The notes beneath the pieces are model-generated. The model had not been told where the DNA came from, ran no database searches, and saw nothing but the letters and a program-made list of their open reading frames with translations. The position numbers and the translations under genes were made by a program. This document shows positions 1 to 12,700 of a stretch of 64,000 nucleotides of DNA, one piece after another (position 1 is the first letter of the stretch; each line of letters starts with the position of its first letter). This DNA is from Helianthus annuus (taxonomy: Eukaryota; Streptophyta; Magnoliopsida; Asterales; Asteraceae). The stretch covers positions 112,107,473 to 112,171,472 of the forward strand of contig NC_035448.2 of the NCBI RefSeq assembly GCF_002127325.2, read 5' to 3'.

Positions 1-1271
1 GAGCTTTTAACCAACAATATTCGAGTTTTAGTAGCCTTTAAAGATTCGAAACGCATGATTCCGACTTTTAACCGTTAAAAATCATATTAACCACTTTAGA
101 TACGATCAAGAGTGATTTTTAAACATTATACCTCTAGCTCGGGGCTAGGGAAGAATCTAGTCGAAAATGGCGTGGATAAAAGCAAAGAAACGAGGTCCTT
201 CAACTTCCGCTTGCTTCAAGCTTCCTTATACGTGACCCGAACACCTTGTATGTGCTTGGAATGGATGAACAAGAGCTCGAAAATGATGGATGGTGGGGGT
301 GTGCTTTCGGCCGAGAATGGGAGGGGCAAGGGAGAGAGTGGTGTTGGTGATTTGAGTGTGTGATTAACTCTAGTGTGTGTGTGAGTATTTATAGAGAAAA
401 TCAAGTTCTTTCGTCCAACGGTTTCCATGCCTTCTTGATTCCCAACATAAACAATATAAAATTCAAAAGTTTGTACCCTCTTGTCCCTTGGTTTGGCCGA
501 TCTCTTTAAGGGGGGGGGGTATCCGGTTGGATTTCGATTGTTTAGTTAGAGTTCAGTTACATCTAATAAGTTATCTTTAGAGGTTAACTCCGTTAGTTAA
601 ATGATGCGTTATAAAGTGGGTGTTAGGGTAATTAGGGACCCTAACTGGCTAAGAAAAAAGACTAATAATATTTCTGGCAATATTTTTATGTTCCGGGTAT
701 AGTCCGGTTGTTCGATTGGATAGTAATCCGTTAAAGTGCTTAAGTAATCCTTTAAGCGTCGTAATTAATATTTTTAGCGACACAATTTATTCTGCAAAGT
801 GTCAGGAATATTTCCCCATGTTTTGGCACTTTATTAATTAGCTAGAAGCTAGTATGTTGATAAAAGTGCTGTGTTTTGTGCTTAGAGTACGTTTTAGGCA
901 CATCCAATCTCTGTATCTTATTCCTAGAGACGCAGTTTAACAACCCTTTTATCCCTACACACACTATGGGTGTAGTAAAATATTTCTGGCTCATTCAGGC
1001 CTTTAGAGGCAGTGTTTGCCTGATGCTGGCTATATCAGTATGTTCAATAGGTTATCCGTTCAAGTGCTACTGTTCTACTGTGCATCATGTTTGTCACTAG
1101 AGTTCAGTAAGTAAATAATGTAGTGACGGAAATCAAAGTATGATGCAAATATGTACATGTATCAACAGTCAAGTAGCAGTTCATTAGTAATCTCAGTCAA
1201 GCACAGTAATTAAGCAACAATTAATAGTTAATTAAATCGTACGGATACCTGGTTTTGTGAGGGTTGTCACA
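1..1271 (-). mobile_element. RE-A: LTR fragment of a minus-strand LTR retrotransposon, cut by the window edge
   Basis: Read on the minus strand, the sequence starting at 1271 is TGTGACAACCC, the usual start of plant Ty3/gypsy LTRs. To the right of this boundary the reading frame of the RE-B gag begins at once, so the LTR was inserted in that gag. The expected target duplication is GATCT (1272-1276), but its partner lies left of the window. A TATA box on the minus strand supports LTR identity. No convincing coding region is present. Whether this is a solo LTR or one end of a full element cannot be seen. Confidence 0.65.
389..397 (-). promoter_or_regulatory. TATA box of the RE-A LTR
   Basis: The minus strand reads CTATAAATA here, about 875 nt inside the LTR start at 1271. 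Transcription would begin near 360 and run to the left. This is a motif match plus position, not a measured start. Confidence 0.5.
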
Positions 1272-2557
1272 GATCTGCTGAGGATAATGTCACTCCATTA
1301 CATCCCAGGGTGTTGAACTTTAGTTCAGCTGTGTATGCTGAGGATAACAGGGGGAATATCGTGCCCAGCCTTCCTCAGAATCATACTCCTGAAATACCCT
1401 CCTCGGTCAGGATATCGACTGTGAGGAGCTCAGGATATGCTTCAGGATATGGGCAAAATCCTCTAACGGGTAACATATCGAATAATAATAATGCTATTAC
1501 CGCTAACAGTGTTGGATCTTTGCAGGATACAACTGTAGCGTCAGAATTATCCAGGGAACTTCAGAAATTAAAGGATATGATATCCAGTGTACCTGGGGTG
1601 GTGCAGCCAATTCCTGAAGTATCCCAGGATAGCCACAGGGTATCTCGGTTCGTGCATCCCATATGTGATGCTGAAATCCCAAAAAGATTTCAGACTCCGA
1701 ACATGAAACTCTACGACGGAACCACGGATCCTGAAGAGCATATTGCCCAGTATAGGGAAAGGATGGAGATCAACCCTATCCCTCCAGATCTCAAGGAAGC
1801 CTGCTTGTGCAAGGGTTTTGGTTCAACCTTGACAGGATCGGCTTTGAAATGGCTCCTAAATGTTCCTCCACATTCGATTACAGCTTTTGCTCACTTAGTA
1901 AATTTATTTAATAGTCAATTTTCTTGTAGTAGAAGCTTTGAAAAATTAACAAGTGATCTCTACAGGATAACGCAAGGGCCTCAGGAATCCCTTAGGGATT
2001 ATGTGAACAAGTTCAGCCGGGAATCACTAGACATTCCTCATCTTGATGTGGCAACGGCTGTGCAAGCTTTCAAGATGGGGCTGCAAAAGGATTCCCAATT
2101 CTATCAAGACCTTGTAATGAACCCATGCAGGAACCTGGATGAAGCCCGGAACAGGGCTCTAAGATATATTCGGTTAGAGGATGACAGAAAAATGCAAGAA
2201 AAGATGAATGCATCCTCGACATATGAATCGACTAACAGGAAATCAGAATCCTCATATAGACCATATCGCTCTAAGCCATATGGCAGAAATGATAACAAGA
2301 GAGTGAATGCTGTTGAAGACGAGGATCCTGAAGAATATCCTGAATTATCTGAATATTGTTTTTCTGTTAATATACCTGAACTAATGTATGCTATGCAGGG
2401 TTTGGGAGATAAAGCCAGGTGGCCTCGGAAGAATCAACAAAAAGCAGATTGGAAAGACAAGTCAAAATGGTGTGCTTTCCATGAAGATTTTGGACATATG
2501 ACTGAGGACTGAATCGCTCTGAGGAAAGAAATCAGCTACCTTCTAAGCAAGGGATAT
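1272..2557 (+). pseudogene. RE-B gag, N-terminus missing, stop at its zinc-binding motif
   Basis: The frame enters directly from the RE-A boundary with no start codon of its own. The centre (about 1690-2180) has the retrotransposon Gag core: YDGTTDPEEH, then a tryptophan-containing stretch ending LKWLLNVPP, then an SLRDYVNKFSRE segment. Gag forms the particle that packages element RNA. Near the end the frame reads WCAFHEDFGHMTED and then TGA (2510-2512), where Tat Gag proteins normally have the last Cys of a C-H-H-C type motif. The same frame continues after the stop as a normal Gag tail (ALRKEISYLL), so this is a single damaging substitution. Confidence in the family is high; function of this copy is lost. 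Confidence 0.85.
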
Positions 2558-3298
2558 TTGAAAGATCTCTTAGGGAAGAAGAAGAATAAGGTTCAGGATA
2601 CTGAGAAGCATCCTGAGCGAGCGGCATCACCTCCCGCCGATGCCAAGATAATCAACTTCATTTCAGGAGGATCCGACATTTGCGGAACTTCGTATTCGGC
2701 GGCCAAGAGACATGCAAAGGAAGCTAAGGCCGAGAGGGGAGACAAACCTATCAGGATGACTACGCTCACAACTGACAAAGTGATCACTTTTGATGCAGAT
2801 GATAGGGATACTGTCCAGGATCCTCACCATGATGCTCTGGTAATAACATTATATGTGGCTAACCATTTTGTACGCAGGATATTGGTTGATAATGGCAGCT
2901 CCGTCAACATAATACAACTGGAGACTCTGAAGAGGATGAATGTGTCTCCGATGGATATCACTTCGAAGTCTGCTGTGCTCGTTGGTTTCAGTGGAGAAGC
3001 TAGGAACACAGTGGGAGAGATAAGGCTGCCAGTATATGTCGAAGGAGTCAACAAGATGCAACGTTTTTGTGTGATGGATTCTATATCATGCTATAACATC
3101 ATCCTAGGAAGACCTTGGATCCACGATATGAGGGCCGTTCCATCAAAGTATCACCAATGCATCAAGATCCCTACCCCTTGGGGGGTTGTCAAGATCGACA
3201 GTGATCAGCAAGAGGCGAAAGAATGCTACTCATCCTCGATGAAATCCTCAACCAAACCTAGTGCAGCATAGCAATTAAAGACGCGGGCCCAGGATATC
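2558..3298 (+). pseudogene. RE-B aspartic protease region
   Basis: This continues the gag frame. The likely catalytic motif is ILVDNGSSVNII near 2880-2915, matching the D-x-G-S-S form of Tat proteases. It is followed by the flap and the second conserved segment, with NIILGRPWIHDM near 3098-3130. The protease would cut the Gag-Pol polyprotein. A TAG at 3269-3271 breaks the frame before reverse transcriptase, and the frame resumes without a shift. The stop may be mutational; termination at this point as part of expression cannot be excluded from one copy. Confidence 0.8.
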
Positions 3299-4783
3299 GT
3301 GGGGGATCCGGAGCAGGATGTGAAGAAAATTATCCTGGACCAGGATAATCCCGATATTTCGGTGCTCGTGGGAACCAATATCCCTCAGGATATTGAAGAA
3401 CAATTAATTAACTTTTTGAAATGCAGGATGTCAACGTTTGCATGGAAGCATGAGGATATGACAGGTATAACTAAAGACATTATTACTCACAAGCTTGGAA
3501 TTGACAGGTCATTCAAGCCTATACAACAAAAGAGAAGAAAATTCGCCCCTGAGCGGAATACAATTATCCAAGAGGAAGTTGAGAGATTATTGAAGTCCAG
3601 GATGATCAGAGAAGTTAAGTTCCCGAGGTGGCTAGCAAACGTGGTTGTGGTACAGAAGAAAAATGGGAAATGGAGAGTTTGTGTAGACTACACAGACTTG
3701 AACAACGCTTGTCCTAAAGACCCATTTCCTCTCCCCCACATTGATGCAATGGTAGATGCCACTGCCGGGCATGAGATGCTGACCTTCATGGACGCATCCT
3801 CAGGATTTCAACAGATCCAAATGGAGCCTTCTGACCAGGAGGATACTGCCTTTATGACACCAACAGGTATTTATTGTTATACAGCTATGCCTTTTGGTTT
3901 GAAAAATGCAGGTGCAACATACCAAAGATTGGTAAACATGATGTTCAAAGACAAACTGGGGGACACCATGGAGGTGTACATTGACGATATGGTGGTAAAA
4001 TCAAAGAAAGCTCAGGATCACCTCCAGGATATTAAGGAAGCATTTGATATCCTGGACAAGTATAACATGAAGCTGAACCCTGCTAAGTGCCATTTTGGAG
4101 TGGGGGCAGGAAAATTTCTAGGATATATGGTAACCAAAAGAGGAATAGAAGCAAGCCTAGAGCAGATCAAAGCTATCCTGGATATAAAATCACCCTCAAA
4201 TATGAAGGACGTACAAAGATTGACAGGCCGAGTAGCAGCTTTAAACAGGTTTATCTCAAGATCCTCAGAGAAGTGCAAAGACTTTTATGATATCCTGAAG
4301 AAGAACAAAAGATTCGAATGGGGGGAGAAGCATGAAGCAGCCCTGCAGGATTTGAAACGATATCTCTCAACCGCGCCTCTATTGATGAAGCCTGAAAATG
4401 GTGAACCACTATCCCTATACCTTGCTGTATCAGGGAATGCTGTAAGTGCCGTTCTTATAAAAGATCATGAAGGTCAGCAATATCCTGTTTATTATGTTAG
4501 TAAAAGTTTATTAGATGCTGAAACTAGGTACTCTCACTTAGAAAAATTATTACTGGCTCTAGTAATGGCATCAACAAAGCTCAGACATTATTTTGAAACA
4601 CATAGGATTCATGTTAAAACTAATTATCCTGTTAAGAATGTGCTTAGGAAACCAGAAATGTCGGGCAGGATGGCCAAGTGGTCAGTAAAGTTGAGTGCTT
4701 ATGATTTAGTATATGAACCTAGAAATGCCATAAAGTCTCAGGCTCTAGCTGACTTTGTGGCTGATTTTAGTAGTGACATTTAG
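3299..4783 (+). pseudogene. RE-B reverse transcriptase and degenerate RNase H
   Basis: The stretch has WRVCVDYTDLNNACPKDPFP, then MDASSGFQQIQM, then MPFGLKNAGATYQR and the catalytic box VYIDDMVVKS (about 3975-4004), so the polymerase centre is intact. After the connection domain, the first RNase H begins LYLAVSGNAVSA and lacks the usual first catalytic Asp, the expected state of this domain in Tat elements. The frame ends at TAG 4781-4783. It is the same frame as gag and protease, so from 1272 to 4783 there are three in-frame stops and no shift. Confidence 0.88.
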
Positions 4784-4830
4784 GATGAGGTAGACCTAGA
4801 AGTTCAACAGTTAGGAGAATCCTAGGATCC

Positions 4831-6570
4831 TGGACATTATATACCGATGGTGCATCTAATGTAAGAGGAGTAAGATTAGGAATACTACTAAAATCGCCAC
4901 AGGGGGACATAATACCCCAGGCTGTTAGATGTGAATTCCCTGCTACTAATAATGAGGTAGAATATGAAGCTTTAATTGCAGGATTAGAATTGGCTAAGAG
5001 TATGAATATCAAGAATTTGCAAGTATATGTTGATTCTTTGTTAATTACTAATCATTTTAATGGATCCTATGCAGTCAAGGGTGAGAAACTAATGGAATAC
5101 TTCGGTATTCTTAAAAAATTAGCAGGATATTTCGATGTTTTTAAACTTGAACAGGTACCAAGAAAGGATAACGCCAAAGCAGACGCACTGGCAAATTTGG
5201 GATCATCAATCAGGATACCGGAGGGAATCCCAATACCGATATTACATGTCCTGTATCCTGCAACGGATCCTCAGCATAAGGAAGTAGCAAGTATCCAAGA
5301 TTCTGAAGTGGTGTATCCTGGAAAGGATCCTAAATCCTGGACAACCCCAATTATGAGATATCTCAAGGAAGGACATATTCCCGAAGACGAAAATCCTAAG
5401 GCATTTAGGATGAAGGTATCACGATTCACTATCATAAATAATATTCTATATAAAAAATCTCTTGCAGGGCCATACTTGAGATGCTTGGAGGATCTTGAAG
5501 CCAAAGAAGTACTTCAGGATATACATGAAGGGGATTGTGGTAACCACACCGGGGGCAGGTCATTATTTTCGAAAGTGCTGAGGACAGGTTATTATTGGCC
5601 AACAATGAGAAAAGATGCTGCAGAATATGCTCGAAGATGTGATGCATGTCAGAGGCATAGTAACATATTGCATCAACCAGCTGAACCACTATATCCTGTA
5701 GCATCCCCTTGGCCGTTCATGAAATGGGGGATGGATATAGTAGGGAAGTTACCGAAAGCTCCGGGAGGAAAAGTCTTTATGCTGGCAATGACGGATTATT
5801 TCTCTAAGTGGGTTGAAGCTGAAGCATTTGTGCAAGTTAGAGACCAAGAAGTAGTTTCCTTCATAAAGAGGAATATCCTGACCAGGTTTGGAGTACCAGC
5901 TGAGATAATTTGTGATAATGGGTCCCAGTTTATAAGCAAAAGGACTACCGACTTTTGCAAGAGTTGGGGAATCAAGATGATAACATCTACTCCGGTGCAT
6001 CCTCAAGCGAATGGGCAAGCTGAGTCTTCAAACAAGATAATAGTGAACAACTTAAAGAAGAGACTTGGAGCCAAAAAAGGAAGATGGGCAGAGGAGTTAC
6101 CCTTTGTGTTATGGGCTGACAGGACAACGGTAAAAAATGCAACCGGCCAAACCCCATTCTCCTTAGTATTCGGAGCAGAATCAGTAATTCCAACGGAAAT
6201 GGTTATACCTACTGCAAGATCTATCCTACAGAATCCTGAACAAAATCCTGAAGCCTTATGTCAAGATTTGGATACCATAGACGAAAGAAGAGACGCAGCA
6301 AGGCTAAGGATGGCAGCATATCAACAAAGAATATCCAGAGCATATAACAAGAATATAAGGACTAGGAGATTTCAAGTGGGTGATTGGGTGCTAAGGAAGG
6401 CTTTTCAGAATACTACTAATCCTGCCGATGGCAAGTTAGCTCCAAAATGGGAAGGACCATACGAAGTTGAATCAGAAGCAGGGAAAGGAGCATATAGACT
6501 CAAGAATATGGAAGGGGATATGCTACCAAGGTCTTGGAATGCTGTACACTTAAAGCTCTATTTCAAGTAA
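4831..6570 (+). pseudogene. RE-B second (archaeal-type) RNase H and integrase
   Basis: This lies in a different frame from reverse transcriptase; a frameshift and a stop (TAG at 4823-4825 in the upstream frame) fall between 4784 and 4830. The RNase H has all four acidic positions: YTDGAS, VEYEALIAGL, VYVDSLL and NAKADALANLG. The integrase follows with an HHCC finger (HEGDCGNH ... CDACQRH, about 5525-5655) and the DDE residues in [18 protein letters not shown] and NGQAESSNK. The end NAVHLKLYFK is the usual C-terminus of Tat pol. The segment is internally intact; it is called a pseudogene only because it has no route of expression from gag in this copy. Confidence 0.87.
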
Positions 6571-7209
6571 GAATAGAATTTAATTCCTATCTCAGAATGG
6601 TATGTATCCTATCTCTTTTAAATATATATGTTTATTATCTTGAACCCAATACTGACTTAGGCATCGGAGGGGTGTTAGCCAAGCTAACACCCACCTTAGT
6701 TTACAATTGTTTTGCAGAATATGCTCCAGGATATAGCTCCAGGATGTGTACTCAGGATAACTCATAAGATTAGAGGATTGGCCCCCTCTCTCACGTTTAA
6801 GGGATACTGATCCCTTCACAGGTTTAAAGGTATTCACCTTTCTCCCGAATTGGGTTTAAACACCCCGCCTGGAGCGCAAGTTATTCAGGGATAGTTCAAG
6901 GTGGCGGGACCAGTCCATGTAAAAGTGGCTGACAATTTCGTTACTGTTGGCTATATCCTGAATTCTAAAGGTATATGAGGATTGATCACCCTCTCTCACG
7001 AAAGGGTATTTTCATACTCTCTAAGGTTTAAAGGTTTTCACCTTTCTAAGTCTTGGAGTTTATACACTCCCGCCTGTAGCGCATGAAACTCAGGGTTTAT
7101 CCCCAGTATACTAAGGGTTCATTTCAGGATATCAAGAGTTTTGCCCTGAGGTATGTGGAATTCATTCGAGTCAAGAATATGAATACATTTGTGTTTCTAT
7201 GTTAAGTAC
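6571..7209 (+). other. RE-B noncoding region after pol, with a diverged duplicated unit
   Basis: No coding region is supported. Two related units of about 140-150 bp (near 6771-6905 and 6973-7110) share the blocks CCCTCTCTCACG, GGTTTAAAGG, TTCACCTTTCT and CCGCCTG. Each can form a short hairpin (AAAGGT ... ACCTTT). The region ends at the RE-C insertion; AGTAC (7205-7209) is the left target duplication. Confidence 0.6.
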
Positions 7210-9462
7210 TGTGACAACTCGAACTTTAGAACCCGTCTCTGCAACGTATGTAACGCGTGTGAACTTAATTGACTTATCGAGTGATGTGACGTTACGATAT
7301 GTGATTATGTGAATTTACGGAAATGAATGATTACATGAATGTTATATGGTTATGTGAGCGTTACAAATTGAGTGATTATATGATTATGTCATACGTTGTG
7401 TGCATTGTGTAAATATGTGTTCATGATCCGACCACACATCAATTCAACACACTCGACCACACAAGCCGAGCTTGGGCCGTACCACTTGAAATTGTACTAC
7501 TTGAAATTGGACTATAGGGCAGCCCATGTTAAGGTTCGGCCCAACTCTTTTGAAACCCACACGGATACAAAACTCAAGTGGATTTAGCCTAACATTAACA
7601 TATTAACAATATAGCAAACCCTAAACACCCACTTTCACATTATAGTTGACGGCAGTTCCTTTGGGATCGAAGCATCTCTCTTGTCTGGTTCGAACGCTAT
7701 ATTCTTTCTTGGATAACTTGGTCAGTATGTCTAGCATGTATTTATTTGATTCATATTGTTAGTGTGTAATTATTTCCTTTTGAAAGTTCCTGTGGATTCA
7801 TATTGCGTAAAACGATAAAGTCATGATTGAACAGTGTGTTGAATGTGGAATTGTCAGCCGGCATGTTGTGGAATTTCATGTGATTATATTGATGTGTGTG
7901 TGAGGTGTCGGCTATTTCCGATTGGTAGGTTGCATGGCCGAATGAAACCATTGGTTAAATAAAAGGCCCAATAGTCTTGTGAGGTTATATGCAATTGTCA
8001 GTTAGTGCTTACAATTGTCGGCCATTAGGGATAGATATTGAATGATCAAATTGTAGATTATCATTGAGTTGTCAGGAAACATGTGAAGGTATCCACGATC
8101 ATGAACAAATGTTAGATTGTCTTTGACTAACAAAACTAATATGATTGGAGGGGGGATGGGCGGTTAGATGATAATTATTGGTTGATTTTGGACGGCACCA
8201 CATAAGCCAAGGGATCTAGGATATTGTGTTGTGTGTGTTACTTGCTACCCGAAAGATAACTTACTGGTCGAACCATAATTGTTGACCGAAAGATAACATA
8301 TTGGTCGAAACATAATTGTTGACCGAAGGATAACATGTTGACCGAACGATAGTATGTTGACCGAAAGATAATAGGTTGACCGAAAGATAGTGTGTTGACC
8401 GAAACATGATTTGTGTGTCGAAAGATAACTGTGTCGAAACATAATTGTGATAATATGTTGACTGATTGAATATTTGCCTGATTTAATTGGCATGCCATGC
8501 TTTGTGATGAATGTTAACATCTGTATTCGTGCAAGGTGAAATAATACGTGTGTGCTGTTATGCAACTGACTGTTATGTGAACATTAAACTGCATGCGTAT
8601 AATTGCGAACATGAACTGATTTGTTATACGTGCATACACTAGGACGTGATTAATTACTTGTGAGTGCATAACTTAGCATACCGAGCAAACCAAGGTGAGT
8701 TCACACCCCTACTAAGGCATGGGATTCCCGGGTCATGGGAATGGGTTAAAGGTTATTATTGAAAGGAACGTACATACGTTTTACTAGACTATCACCTATC
8801 ATGTCCTCGGATGTCAGGACGGTTACGTAGGTTGGGATAACACCTACGGGTTCACATGCCATTCTATCCTCGGTTACGAAGGATACGCACGTAAAACCTA
8901 CGTGTACGCATTACTTACTTCTATCCTCAGGTTACGAAGGATACGTGCGTAAAACCTACGCACACTTTATACACACTTCTGTTCTCGGACGAAGAACAGG
9001 GATAATAATACGAATAGTCTAGTGGTCACTTAACATGGGAAGCCCCCACCAGCATAACTTACTATCGGCCCTGTAAAGCCACCTGTTACTTACTGTTACA
9101 CATTTACTTACTGTGAACTCGCTCAACTAGTTTGTTGACCATTCTGTTACATGCCTTGCAGATCGTTAGGTACTTGGAGCTTGCACACGGAGGAGCTGGT
9201 CGTTGTGGGACTTGGATCGTGATCACCTTGTTAAACACTTTTGATGTTTGATACTTATTTGCTATGGGTTTTACAATAATACGCTTCCGCTAAACATTGT
9301 TAACTTACTTACGTTTTGGAAACACCTTTCATATGGAAATGGGTTGGATTATAATGTGTTTACTTTTACTTTATACAATGTTCTGTATGATTGGTGGCTT
9401 GATCCTGGTCAGTCACGCTCCCAAGCGGTGATACTCCGCAGGTGGATTTTGGGGGTGTGACA
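7210..9462 (+). repeat. RE-C 5' LTR
   Basis: Starts TGTGACAACTCG and ends TGTGACA. It is 2253 bp, the same length as the 3' copy. I find two differences: T/A in CATTTACTTACtGTG near 9112 and T/A in TAAACAtTGTTAAC near 9297. It carries a short-word array at 8248-8465 and a pair of related hairpin-rich units at about 8860-8975. No real gene is present. Confidence 0.93.
8248..8465 (+). repeat. Degenerate tandem repeat in the RE-C 5' LTR (about 20-bp unit)
   Basis: The unit TTGACCGAAAGATA with a variable tail recurs about ten times with slight changes (GACCGAAGGATA, GACCGAACGATA, GTCGAAACATA). The same array is in the other LTR at 15628-15845. Confidence 0.8.
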
Positions 9463-9465
9463 GAT

Positions 9466-9479
9466 TGGTATCAGAGCCA
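9466..9479 (+). other. RE-C primer binding site
   Basis: TGGTATCAGAGCCA, complementary to the 3' end of plant initiator methionine tRNA, starts 4 nt after the 5' LTR end. It primes minus-strand DNA synthesis. Confidence 0.92.
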
Positions 9480-9783
9480 TTGGTTATAGAGAACTTGGTT
9501 TTAATATGGGAAAACGTTTTATTAAAACCAGACTATAACCAGAACAGTGCTCTCAACGATCCACAACGACGCTTCGCTCCACGTGCAAGACTCAACTTCC
9601 TAGGTAATAAGGTTATGTTTATTGCCTACATGCTAGAATTTGCATAGAACTTTGCTCGTAGTATGCTTACATTACCTTGCTCACAACTTGACATTGCATG
9701 AGAATACTTATGTGCTTACACTCTTCTGTCATCGCACTATTCGCGAACCTTTCTCACTTATGTTGCCTTTGATGTGAAGATCA

Positions 9784-12700
9784 ATGGCCGCACGAATTAC
9801 CATGACTCAAGCCCAGCTAGAGGCTCTCGTTGCTGCGGCAGTTGCAGCCGCCCAAGCAGGTAGTATACCCTGCAGTATAGACACTAGGATCTTTAGATCC
9901 TACATTAATTCTCGTACTTAACTTTGCCCTATTCGTACACAATAGGTCAACCCGCTCAGCAACAACCTGGGTGCACATTCAAGAATTTCATGGACTGTCG
10001 TCCTAGCTCGTTCAGTGGCACGGAGGGGGCAGTTGGACTCCTCCACTGGTTTGAAAAACTCGAGTCGGTTTTCGAAATGTGTGAATGCCCTGAGGCTCGC
10101 AGGGTGAAGTTCGCCACTGGCACACTTGAAGGGATTGCGCTCACTTGGTGGAACGCACAAGTGCAGATCTTAGGGTTGGCAGCTGCTAACGCCACACCCT
10201 GGAATGAATTCAAAGAACTGATCAAGAGGGAATACTGCACTAGAGAAGACATTCACAAGTTGGAGGACGAGTTGTATAACTTGAAAATGGTTGGTTCGGA
10301 AATCGAAGCTTACACCAAAAGATCGAATGAGTTGGCTGTGTTATGTCCAACTATGGTGGACCCTCCATACAAGCGAATTGAGTTGTATCTCAAAGGTTTG
10401 GCACCAGAAATACAGAGCCACGTTACCTCGGCTAACCTCAACAACATCCAGGAAATCCAGCGTCTCGCTCATCGCATCACAGATCAGGCAGTAGACCAGG
10501 GCAAACTGCCAAAGCGTATCAGTGCTACCGCTACCGCTACTGCTACTACTACACTTGCCACTCCCAGCGAAAGTAAGAGAAAATGGGAGGGGGATTCTAG
10601 CAAGGGATCAGCATCGGTACAGTCACAGTCTCAGCAGCGAAAGACGGATAGTTACCAAAGTCCCAGTCAGCACTCATCGAGCAGCCACAGACAGGGAGGG
10701 TATCGAGGAAACCTTCCAAAGTGTAACAACTGCAACAGGCATCACAGCGGCCAGTGCAATAAGGGCCGTTGTCAAAGGTGTTTAAAGATGGGTCACGAGG
10801 CCAAAGATTGTAGAAGCGCTCGCCCTGCAAATCAGAATCAGCAGCCTCAGCAACCAGCTCCACAGAACCAGCAGAATCAGCAACAGGGCAACAGGGGGTG
10901 TTATAAGTGTGGGGCTGAAGGTCACTTCAAACGCGATTGCCCACAGTTGAACCAGAACCGCAACAACAACCATCAGGGCAACGGGAACCATAACAACAAT
11001 AATGGGGGCAACAACAACAACAACAACAACAACAACAACGGCAATGAAGCTCGTGGTCGAGCATTTGTGTTGGGTCGAGGAGATGCAGTGAATGATCCTA
11101 ACGTAGTTATGGGTAAGTTCCTTCTCGACGATATTTACGTTACTGTCTTATTTGATTCGGGTGCTGATACAAGTTATATGTCCATGAAAATGAGTAACTT
11201 ATTAAAACGTACACCAACACCTCTAGACACTAAACACGTCGTAGAACTAGCAAATGGTAAAAGTGTAGAAGCCGCTCATGTAGTCAAGGGTTGTAGCATT
11301 GTTCTAGCGGGTCAGACTTTCACGATTGATCTTATACCCATAGTCTTGGGTAGCTTCGACGTCGTCATCGGCATGGATTGGTTATCTCAACATCACGCAG
11401 AGATCTTATGCAAGGAAAAAGTTATTCGTATTCCTCGTTCTGGTCAAGAACCTCTCGAAGCTCAAGGCGACAAGAGTGGTGCCGTGGTTGGCATCACCTC
11501 TTTCTTGAAGGCTCAGAAATGTTTGCGGAAGGGCCACACCGCAACTTTGGCTTTCGTTACTGACTCATCAGCGAAAGAAAAGAAGTTGGAAGACCATTCA
11601 GTTGTACGCGACTTTCCTCAGGTGTCTCGCAGGGATTTACCTGGTCTACCGCCGCATCATCAGGACGAATTTCAAATCGAGCTCGCTCCAGGAGCAGCAC
11701 CCATAGCTCGAGCACCGTATCGCTTAACTCCACCAGAATCGGAAGAACTATCGACGCAGCTACCAGGAATCTTGGATAAGGGATTTATTCGTCCAAGCTC
11801 TTCGCCTTGGGGAGCTCCAGTGTTATTTGTAAAGAAGAAAGACGGTACGTTCAGAATGTGCATCGACTACCGTGAACTCAATAAGGTGACGGTGAAGAAC
11901 TGTTATCCTCTTCCGCGCATAGATGACCTATTCGACCAGTTGCAAGGGTCGTGTTATCACTCCAAGATAGATTTGAGGTCAGAGTATCATCAGCTGAGAG
12001 TCCGGGATGAGGACGTCTCCAAAACCGCTTTCAGAACTCGCTACGGTCATTACGAGTTTCTTGTCATGCCATTCGGGCTTACGAACGCGCCTGCAGTCTT
12101 CATGGATCTTATGAACAGGGTGTGCAAACCGTATCTTGACAAGTTCGTTATCGTTTTCATAGACGACATTTTGATCTACTCCAAGAGTCAGGAGGAGCAC
12201 GAGCAGCACTTACGCCTTATCTTGGAACTTCTTCGAAAAGAGCAACTGTACGCAAAGTTTTCAAAATGCGACTTCTGGCTTCGTGAAGTCCACTTCTTAG
12301 GCCATGTGGTGAACAAGGATGGGATTCATGTCGATCCATCCAAGGTAGATTCGATCAGAAACTGGCCAGCACCGCGTACACCGACAGAAATACGCCAATT
12401 CTTGGGTTTGGCGGGGTACTACAGGCGATTTATTAAAGACTTCTCCAAGATCGCGCAACCACTTACTATGCTAACACAGAAAGGTGTCGTTTACAGATGG
12501 GGTAATACGCAAGAGACCGCTTTTCAGTACTTAAAGGATAGACTTTGCAGCGCACCTATTCTCTCATTGCCAGAGGGCACGGAGGACTTCGTGGTTTATT
12601 GTGACGCATCGATACAGGGGCTTGGTTGTGTATTGATGCAGCGGGATAAAGTTATTGCCTACGCCTCTCGGCAACTCAAGGTTCATGAACGGAATTATAC

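Noticed and set aside
112..363. 83-codon frame at the left edge
   Set aside because: It lies in the RE-A LTR, which reads on the minus strand; no recognisable domain.
876..1100. 74-codon plus-strand frame
   Set aside because: Inside the RE-A LTR with no domain similarity or supporting signals.
9924..9945. Gag-Pol start of RE-C at the first codon of the long frame
   Set aside because: That codon is TTG; the bases up to 9945 fit an intron end, and the upstream ATG exon is conserved in RE-K.
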